A stretch of 64,000 bases of DNA from NCBI RefSeq assembly GCF_029784135.1, contig NC_073746.1, positions 304,677,665-304,741,664 on the forward strand, written 5' to 3'. The notes beneath the pieces are model-generated. The model saw only the letters and a list, made by a program, of their open reading frames with translations. It was not told the DNA's origin and made no database searches. A program made the translations under genes and the position numbers. Of this stretch, positions 56,428 through 64,000 are shown one piece after another (positions within the stretch are counted from its first letter, which is position 1; each line of letters starts with the position of its first letter). The DNA is from Toxorhynchites rutilus septentrionalis. Taxonomy: Eukaryota; Arthropoda; Insecta; Diptera; Culicidae.

Positions 56428-57510
56428 TCAAAGCGCTTTGTCGATTTCATCGCCAATTCCCTCGCACAGCCCGGGATACTTTTTGCTGCAGTTGTCACAT
56501 TTCGAGCACGGTTTGCCTTTTTTGTACACCGGCTTGCCAAACACGCTGGTAAACGAGTAATTGCAAACGTAGTAGAAGTAGTTACGTTTGTTTTCCGGGT
56601 TGTAATACTTGACTGCGGCACAACCGACCTTGGTGATCCGATCGCTGGCCATCAGTGCAAAATGTTGGACGTGGATCCTGTCGGTAGGAACCGAAAAAGA
56701 GAAAAAAAAACCGAATGGTTAAATGAAACATGGAATTTGGTGCTATCCGGAAACGAATGCAATTTTCCAACCTACCCTTCGTCCACCTTTTGGTAAGCGT
56801 CCATCACGGTTTGATTGGTATCAACGTATTCCTGCCACCATTTGTTGGTCAGATCCGAAATGGCACGTGTCACATTCACTGTGATGTTGTCGGGCTTTGA
56901 CTTCCGGGCGATGTTCTGCCCGGCGAAGCGATACCTCTCCGTACCACGGCACTCATCGTGGGAATACAAACAGGACCGGGCATTGTATTCGGCCAATTTG
57001 GCCAACTCGTCGTCCCATTCCTGGGGGATAGAATTCAGTTACTATTACATTGTTTTGTGATGTGTTTGATGATTGCGAGTATAATCGTCGTTAGAGAGAA
57101 CGAAACGGAATCGTCCGAACTCTAACATCGAATAAAAGATGCCCCTCACCAAGATGGGCATCCGTTCGGCCGAATTGAATCCATCCATCTTCCCACTGGC
57201 CAGTTCACTCCTCAAACTGTTGTGCATGTCCAGGATAAGTTCCTTTAATTTGTCATCCATGGCCACCACATCCGGGCTGACGGGGCAAGCCTCGCCAAAG
57301 TCATCTGTGGCGTTGCAACCGATGTGTATCCTGCCGCTATCACACAGCAATGGATCACAGTAATCCACAGATAACGTCAGCCCCAAACAGGACACCGCCA
57401 TAAGGAAAATCATGCCTGAAAGTGTGCGATATTGCGTCATCCTTCAGTTACGCTTCACCATGTTTTCACCATGTTGGGGTGGGACACTCACGACCTACGC
57501 TGATCTGCAT
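56428..57510 (-). CDS. Antigen 5 / CAP-superfamily secreted protein, second gene
   Basis: Preferred model, minus strand, four exons: 57492-57510, 57150-57415, 56776-57020 and 56428-56677, totalling 260 codons with GT-AG introns. Exon 1 (MQISVGR) joins in phase 1 to MIFLMAVSCLGLTLS, a clear signal peptide, then VDYCDPLLC. The phase-1 junction at the same place as in the other antigen-5 gene supports it. An alternative start at 57440 (unspliced, 261 aa) is possible. CAP landmarks: LDMHNSLRSELASG, AGQNIARKS, NKWWQEYVD, VQHFALM and TKVGCAAVKYY, then a C-terminal CSKCDNCSKKYPGLC. Secreted; role unknown. It shares intron positions with the gene at 42315-43216 and faces it. TATA box and initiator lie upstream. 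Confidence 0.88.
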
Positions 57511-57595
57511 GACTGGGTGCGGGTGGCTCAACCGTTTTAGATTAGAATGAAAACTCGCCAATCGGTACTCGTTGGAAACCCGATTATGCTTTTCG

Positions 57596-57632
57596 CACTG
57601 AAATTATAGCGTTGGTTGAATCGCTATTTATA
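57596..57632 (-). promoter_or_regulatory. Core promoter of antigen-5 gene 2 (TATA box and initiator)
   Basis: TATAAATA at 57625-57632 (minus strand), with the initiator TCAGTG at 57596-57601. The initiator A (about 57599) lies some 30 bp downstream of the TATA box, the expected distance. This predicts a 5' UTR of about 90 nt to ATG 57510. Confidence 0.65.
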
Positions 57633-57639
57633 GTCTTCC

Positions 57640-59584
57640 CACAGTCAATCCAGCGGAGGGGATGTTCTACAGAGAGCAGTGCACATTCAATGGAAATTTT
57701 CACTGCTGATGAATCCGGTTAACGAATCCTCCCGGTGCGTAGTAGCTTATCTGGATCATTGAGAAAGTTCTCATCATTGAAAGTGTAGCGTGGAAATGAC
57801 GCACTTTTGCGCTTTCTAGAAGGTTACCCGACGGTTGTTGAGTCAAGGTATTACAGCGGAGATAATCACGTTTGCGATGAATGTAATCAAATTTCTCTAC
57901 CGTCTGTGGCTGAATGGATTGCATTTCCGGCAATAGCTTCCGAGTCTAATAGAGTTGAATACCTTTTATTTACCAGACATACAATGTTTACTGTTGTATG
58001 TTTGCCGGTGCTGTAGTCATACTTGTGTAACTTGCAAACTTACAAATGCTTTGAATGATATTTCATGTCACAGTGTCACTTTTGCATTGATACTATCTGG
58101 GAAAATGTTTATCGTTTAAGATGATCATTTTGATATGGAATAAAGTGGCGAAACATTTCAATTAGTGGAATTCAGTACCATTTAAGAAGTTATCTCACGC
58201 AATTCTATTTTAAACACGTTGATTGCCAGCGTGGACGAGAAGAGTGAAATTGGGGAAATTCAAGAAAAGTTCAATACCTCTGTTATAATTGAGATTTGAC
58301 TACAATTTGGTTGTATGGTGATCTTTTTCCTGCTCCCTTCATTCTAGCGTTTTGGCGCCAAATTGTGTTTTCAGTGCATCAACAAAAAGAAAGATAGAAA
58401 ATTACAAAACTAGACAATTTCGATTACTAATGGTCTGCTCATCAAAATAAGCTATATAAATTAAATTTACCTGTTGCCTGCGGTACACGGCATATCGTTA
58501 TTTGAAAAGAGTCGTGATGGTCCTGAGCCGACCTAAAAGAAGTAGTCTTGAACCAACCCTCTTCTGTAGCATCGCAACTGTCCAACACGTTCACTCAGGT
58601 CCTTGCCATCAATGCACAATGGTCCAGGAGATGCATTGAGGTGGAAATTAGCATTTAGAGCTCGGCAGTTATTCTCTAGACAAAAACTGTATTCGACAAA
58701 GTTGTTACATATGATAGAGCGCTCAATTTTATGTTATCAAAAATAGGGTGACCAAAATTGTCGATGAAATAAAAAATACAACTGTGTGTTGTAGCTCCAG
58801 TTATTTGAGACATCTTTGTAGAACACAGTTTTTTTTCTATCTCTTGAAATAACAGATTTAGCGCTTCTTTTATGTTGCGTTATGGACACCATGAAAAAAA
58901 AAATGTTTTTTTGCTCTAACTTTTATATTTCAATTTCTACATACAAACTGTCTTCGAAAGACTTTTAGAACTTACTAATACAATCATTTTGCGATGCAGA
59001 ACTTGTCAATATCTCAACTTCACTCAAAGTTATTTTTATTTCTTCCCAAAAAATACACTCTTTTAATTGGTTTGTCATTCTTTCTGGGGCATACATAAAA
59101 AATGTTTGTTGGCGGATTTTTTCGTGTTTGGGTTTTTGTGTTTGTTTGTGTTATTTTTTGTGTTGAGTTTGAGTATTTTTTTCCGTTTTCGTCGTCAATC
59201 GGTGTAGACGCATTTAAAAATTGCTCCAGACGCGCGCGCTTTCAATTTGATTGTTTTCGAATATATGTGCAAATTTACCAATTTCGTGTGCTAATTAACT
59301 TGTGTGTCGTTGGTTTTGGTTTTCGTCTGCACAAACTTGTGAAACGAAAAGAACAAATATGAATTGAGAAATTTGTGCTAGGGGAAAAGGGGGGAATTTG
59401 GACCACCCAAGCAAATCGCCTAATATTTCCAAATCAATACGGTCTAAATAAAAAATGTCACATTATATACTGAGCTACACTTGTTTTCTCTCAATAAATA
59501 ATTTTTAATCATTATATAAATCTTCAATCTACCGAATATATCATAAAATAAAAGAGATGATTTTTGGACATTAAAATTTTATGC
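57640..59584. other. No supported gene
   Basis: Short unsupported frames only, including a low-complexity GT-rich frame at 59102-59362. The T/A-rich part near 58700-59100 has the look of old repeats. No gene is supported. Confidence 0.35.
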
Positions 59585-60140
59585 GGGGTGATTTGGTCCA
59601 GTGTGTGTCATCGAAAAAAGGGGCTGTCCACATACCACGTGGACAACTTTAGGGGGGGGTAGGGGCTATGAAAATGTCCATGATTGTCCATGGAGAGGGG
59701 GGAGGGGGTATAGAATGTGTCCACGTGGACACGAAGAATAAATATTTTTTAAGTATTATCACCGATACATTTTAAATTAAATAAAAGCTATTCCGTATTC
59801 AAGAATTCTAAAACTGCGCCCAACCTGAGTTTATCGTATTTATCAATAAACGGATTGAGCTGCCTGAGAGTGTTCCATATATTTTTACTAAATTATTGAA
59901 CTTTTTCACTGAAATCCATACTCTGAAAATAATTCACGTAAACTGTGGATAACCGAGCTATTCCTATGATCCTATGACTTTTATAGTTACGGGTAATGCA
60001 TAGACGTTCATAGCCAAAAACTATAAAAATTCAGCGATTCGGTTTAAAGGGAAAAACTATAATGGTTGAGTTTTCATGATATTACGCATATGATTTTTTC
60101 ATCAAATATAATTTTCTATACATTTTGTTCTATCTCGAGA

Positions 60141-61735
60141 ACAGTTAGTGATACGATAAAAATGTATATAATTTATCATGCAGAATTACGTGTAAAATCA
60201 ATATTTCTGTATTACTTTTCTCTCTGTATTACTTACTGTATTCAAAGTATTGAAATTTCGTCAATTCCTATGAATTAATATTAACATTTGCGTAAGATGA
60301 TCCATGCAACACCAGTCGTCAAACTTTAGTCAATTGACCCAGTATTCTAATATTTTTTTCTGAAAACTTCGCCTAGAGTGCAGTTGTAAAAAAATTGAAT
60401 TGATGAATTGGAATACCTTCTAGAAGCGGAAAAAACTTATTTTTCCTTGTTTTTAAGGGTTTAATTATGTTTCTCCCAAAAATGCATTATAAACTTGATT
60501 GTTTCTATCAACAACATTGAAGCTCTTCAACCATTCTACAATTCCTTCCCTTGAAACCACAATGTATTTATATTGTTATTTGTATTGTTATCTTCCACTA
60601 TTTAAAATGTTTCTCAACAGAATGTTAGCTAAATTTTCAAATGAATGCAATCATCTTTCAAATTAATGCAATTGAATCATACTAGAAGCGTAATTTTGAA
60701 TTGGGGTCAAAATGGGTCTCAAGAAACGTTCAATAATTTTTTCATAGTTGAGATTTGAGCTTGATTTCTTAGTTAGGAATCAATGAATCGTGAGTTGTCT
60801 GATGTAATTTTCCCCCGTTAGCTCTTTGAAAGTCATCTAGACACTCAATGCAGAATAATCGATAAGGATTTGAAAAAAAAAATATATATATATATATTTT
60901 AAATATATTAAATATTTATATATATTATTACGCTTTTAATACCTTCTGAAAATTCTCCGAACTATGGTGGACAAGGTTTCGTATTGTGCTACCGACGAAA
61001 GGTGAATCGGAAATCCAGAGTGAAGATGAATCAGCATTTGATGTGATCGATCATATTCCGGAGTGGGGAGAACTGCACTAAACAGAAAAAATAATAAAGG
61101 ACCAGAATACGACATCGAAAAAATTGAATGGTTTTGGGAACGCTGTAACTCTGTCATAAAACAATGCATTTGTCAAAGCAATTAATGGGTTTTGTATAGA
61201 ACATTTCAAAGTTTTCACAACTTGCTGTGCAATCGTTATGTCATCATAATCATAATCCAATAATCCAAATAATCATAATCCAAAATGAAAGGATAATTTT
61301 TCATTCGATAGAGAATATCTCTGTAAAACAGATCGTAGTCGAATTTCATATAAATCAAATGAAAACGAATTAATCAGGTTGATTGGATTATTACGGGCGA
61401 GGATGTCAATGGATTTTCAGATGGAATAAGTACACTTTCGAAACAAAGCTGTGAACTTAAAATAACATTATCGTATCAAATATGTATTTTATGTGATATA
61501 AGCACATTTTTTGGCAACTGTTTGAAAAATCGTGAATTAAAATTGCATTTGAAAATAATTTTAAATTCATTCACTTTTATTCGATTGGCGTATGCAATCA
61601 CAATTAGTAAAGCTCAAGATCAATCTTTGAAGTTGTGTAGTTTATATTCAGATGCGGATTGTTCCTCAACTGCTTAACTGTACTTTTCGTGTTTTCAAAT
61701 CAGATAGCCTTTATAACTTCGCTGATAATGGTAAA
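60141..61735 (+). repeat. Duplicated segment, copy 1
   Basis: From ACAGTTAGTGATACGATAAA onward the sequence matches 62410-64000 with only scattered differences (offset about 2.27 kb). Includes an AT microsatellite near 60870-60930. Confidence 0.9.
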
Positions 61736-61790
61736 ACAAAAAAATATATATGTTATATGCACACAAATATTTTAAAATTAAACGAAACAT
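61564..61790 (+). pseudogene. Helitron helicase relic (C-terminal motifs), copy 1
   Basis: One frame reads FIRLAYAITISKAQDQSLKL, matching the conserved 'RLAYAMTINKAQGQSL' helicase motif of Helitron Rep/helicase proteins. A second frame, shifted after about 61670, reads FKSDSLYNFADNGKTKKYIC, matching the final 'KxxxLFxYAxxGKTKNIVY' segment. The gene is shifted and truncated, so only the end of the helicase is left. Same relic in the second copy. Confidence 0.65.
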
Positions 61791-62118
61791 GTGCCTTGTT
61801 ATGCTACTCATTTCTCTACCGTACAACAACAATGGGCCACAGTATAGTTGATACAGCAGGGTACAGCAAATAAAATTTGAAATAAAATAAACTCAAATGG
61901 AATTTACATGGAATTTAGGCGCAATTCACTCAATTGTTTTAACTAAAAAAGTAAAAATGTCCACGTGGACAAAGGAGGGTAGGGGTATGAAAATGTTCAC
62001 GCTCGTCCACGGAGGGGGAGGGGGGAGTCTAAAATAGTGCTTTTTCTGTCCACGTGGTATGTGGACATCCCCAAAACATACTTATGTTTATGTAAAGTAT
62101 TTTGGGATAATGTTACAA

Positions 62119-62355
62119 TCAGTAACAACGTTTTGGGATCGATACCAGGTGTCTTGGCCAGATTCCAGACCAGAAAATTTGGATTGACACCATCTCGAAT
62201 TCTGCATGAAAATGCAGTGAAAGTTGGTCGAGCATTTTCAAACACTTTTGATGCATGATCAAAGAAAATCCGTTCTCAATGGCCTGCGTTGCTCTTTCAA
62301 GCTCCTCCTTCTTCCAACGTTGTCTGTCCATCCTCTTCTTGTAATTCAACGGCAT
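62119..62355 (-). pseudogene. pipsqueak-type (pogo-like) transposase N-terminus relic
   Basis: From ATG 62355 on the minus strand the frame starts MPLNYKKRMDRQRWKKEELE and RATQAIENGFSL. This resembles the psq/CENP-B-type HTH at the start of pogo-like transposases ('..YKRxTxRxxWxxExLxxAIxAVxxG'). Later matches continue in other frames (ARPTFTA). Truncated by the TIR element ending at 62072. Confidence 0.5.
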
Positions 62356-62409
62356 CGGGAATCAATTAAACCAAAGAAAAGTCTCAAACCTGTAGGACCA
62401 ATTCACCCC

Positions 62410-64000
62410 ACAGTTAGTGATACGATAAAAATGTATATAATTTATCATGCAGAATTACGTGTAAAATCAATATTTCTGTATTACTTTTCTCTCTGTATTA
62501 CTTACTGTATTCAAAGTATTGGAATTTCGTCAATTCCTATGAATTAATATTAACATTTGCGTAAGATGATCCATGCAACACCAGTCGTCAAACTTTAGTC
62601 AATTGACCCAGTATTCTAATATTTTTTTCTGAAAACTTCGCCTAGAGTGAAGTTGTAAAAAAATTGAATTGATGAATTGAATACCTTCTAGAAGCGGAAA
62701 AAACTTATTTTTCCTTGTTTTTAAGGGTTTAATTATTTTTCTCCCAAAAATGCATTATAAACTTGATTGTTTCTATCAACAAAATTGAAGCTCTTCAACC
62801 ATTCTACAATTCCTTCCCTTGAAACCACAATGTATTTATATTGATATTTGTATTGTTATCTTCCACTATTTAAAATGTTTCTCAACAGAATGTTATGCTA
62901 AATTTTCAAATGAATGCAATCATCTTTCAAATGAATGCAATTGAATCATACTAGAAGCGTAATTTTGAATTGGGGTCAAAATGGGTCTCAGAAACGTTCA
63001 ATAATTTTTTCATAGTTGAGATTTGAGCTTGATTTCTTAGTTAGGAATCAATGAATCGTGAGTTGTCTGATGTAATTTTCCCCCGTTAGCTCTTTGAAAG
63101 CCATCTAGACACTTAATGCAGAATAATCGATAAGGATTTGAAAAAAAATATATATATTTTTTTTAAATATATATTAAATATTTATATATATTAATACGCT
63201 TTTAATACCTTCTGAAAATTCTCCGAACTATGGTGGACAAGGTTTCGTATTGTGCTACCGACGAAAGGTGAATCGGAAATCCAGAGTGAAGATGAATCAG
63301 CATTTGATGTGATCGATCATATTCCGGAGTGGGGAGAACTGCACTAAACAGAAAAAATAATAAAGGACCAGAATACGACATCGAAAAAATTGAATGGTTT
63401 TGGGAACGCTGTAACTCTGTCATAAAACAATGCATTTGTCAAAGCAATTAATGGGTTTTGTATAGAACATTTCAAAGTTTTCACAACTTGCTGTGCAATC
63501 GTTATGTCATCATAATCATAATCCAATAATCCAAATAATCATAATCCAAAATGAAAGGATAATTTTTCATTCGATAGAGAATATCTCTGTAAAACAGATC
63601 GTAGTCGAATTTCATATAAATCAAATGAAAACGAATTAATCAGGTTGATTGGATTATTACGGGCGAGGATGTCAATGGATTTTCAGATGGAATAAGTACA
63701 CTTTTGAAACAAAGCTGTGAACATAAAATAACATTATCGTATCAAATATGTATTTTATGTGATATAAGCACATTTTTTGGCAACTGTTTGAAAAATCGTG
63801 AATTAAAATTGCATTTGAAAATAATTTTAAATTCATTCACTTTTATTCGATTGGCGTATGCAATCACAATTAGTAAAGCTCAAGATCAATCTTTGAAGTT
63901 GTGTAGTTTATATTCAGATGCGGATTGTTCCTCAACTGCTTAACTGTACTTTTCGTGTTTTCAAATCAGATAGCCTTTATAACTTCGCTGATAATGGGAA
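62410..64000 (+). repeat. Duplicated segment, copy 2 (runs off right edge)
   Basis: Matches 60141-61735, including the two small minus-strand frames (63202-63435, 63344-63526) and the AT microsatellite (63140-63195). It begins exactly at the end of the GGGGTGAATTGGTCC repeat. The far end is outside the window. Confidence 0.9.
63820..64000 (+). pseudogene. Helitron helicase relic, copy 2 (cut by window edge)
   Basis: Carries the same FIRLAYAITISKAQDQSLKL motif and the start of the shifted second segment; the sequence ends within the region corresponding to 61733. Confidence 0.6.

Larger units (their letters stand above)
59620..62072. mobile_element. TIR element with CCACGTGG ends (2.45 kb)
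   Basis: The left end GGGGCTGTCCACATACCACG and the right end (minus strand) GGGGATGTCCACATACCACG form 26-bp inverted repeats with one mismatch. Each end also has a similar G-rich subterminal block containing 'taggggctatgaaaatgt' (left) or 'taggggtatgaaaatgtt' (right) in direct orientation. The interior carries the Helitron helicase relic. No own transposase recognised. Confidence 0.6.
59585..62409 (-). mobile_element. Possible psq-type transposon with later insertion (about 2.8 kb)
   Basis: The right end on the minus strand and the left end on the plus strand both read GGGGTGA(A/T)TTGGTCC, giving inverted ends at 59585 and 62409. Just inside the right end, on the minus strand, a transposase-like N-terminus begins (ATG 62355). 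Most of the interior is taken up by another TIR element (59620-62072). Boundaries are moderately supported; a second GGGGGAATTTGGACC-like string at 59390 complicates the left end. Confidence 0.4.

Noticed and set aside
56383..56796. 137-codon plus-strand frame
   Set aside because: Antisense to the last exons of the antigen-5 gene, which has clear splice sites and domain matches on the minus strand.
59102..59362. 86-codon protein rich in Phe and Val
   Set aside because: Low-complexity GT-rich translation with no domain or gene structure.
60869..60930. AT-rich tract as a replication origin or scaffold site
   Set aside because: A simple TA microsatellite inside a transposon remnant; no supporting feature.
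60936..61260. Two small minus-strand frames conserved in both duplicated copies
   Set aside because: Identity follows from the duplication itself; no domain, and no sign of selection can be inferred.

Overview
The window reads as nuclear DNA of a mosquito, most likely a culicine. It is AT-rich, has short insect-type introns (53-76 bp where resolvable), and is dominated by transposable elements. Typical mosquito content includes a DD37E Tc1/mariner transposon in two copies, a BEL/Pao retrotransposon, a tRNA-derived SINE, TTAA-flanked MITEs, a Helitron helicase relic and two antigen-5 (CAP) genes. The species assignment is inference; no species-diagnostic marker was seen.

Host genes are few. 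(1) An SLC26 anion transporter lies on the minus strand at 6860-8871 (four exons visible, STAS domain included). (2) The V-ATPase V0 subunit e gene is on the plus strand at 17244-17680 (three exons). (3) Two antigen-5/CAP secreted-protein genes face each other: plus strand 42315-43216 and minus strand 56428-57510. They share intron positions and phases, so they are paralogues now separated by about 13 kb of inserted elements. (4) A decayed histone H3 gene sits on the minus strand near 39128-39521, with TATA box and 3' histone stem-loop still visible. The left edge may hold the first exon of another gene.

The rest is layered mobile DNA. 1-17 kb: MITEs, Tc1-, Tc3- and pogo-type transposase relics, a 1.25 kb TTAA-flanked TIR element (second copy at 54 kb) and a three-copy 0.25 kb repeat. 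18-24 kb: a 2.7 kb foldback with a pogo-type MITE inside, then a Tigger-like transposase tail. 25-30 kb: an intact DD37E transposon and a broken mariner. 30-37 kb: a TIR-bounded repeat block, a Tc1-like relic and a 5'-truncated non-LTR retrotransposon with a long open reverse-transcriptase frame. 37-41 kb: degenerate interspersed repeats around the H3 relic. 44-46 kb: the second, inactivated DD37E copy. 46.9-53.7 kb: a complete but damaged BEL/Pao element with LTRs and a 5-bp target duplication. 59.6-64 kb: nested TIR elements and a head-to-tail duplication carrying Helitron helicase remains; the second copy runs off the window.

No genes here form an operon-like or cooperating system. The genes read as isolated host loci in transposon-rich DNA. 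The points most worth checking are the twin DD37E copies, a 188-bp near-perfect duplicate of an SLC26 exon boundary, the twin TTAA elements, the histone H3 relic and the nested duplication at the right edge.
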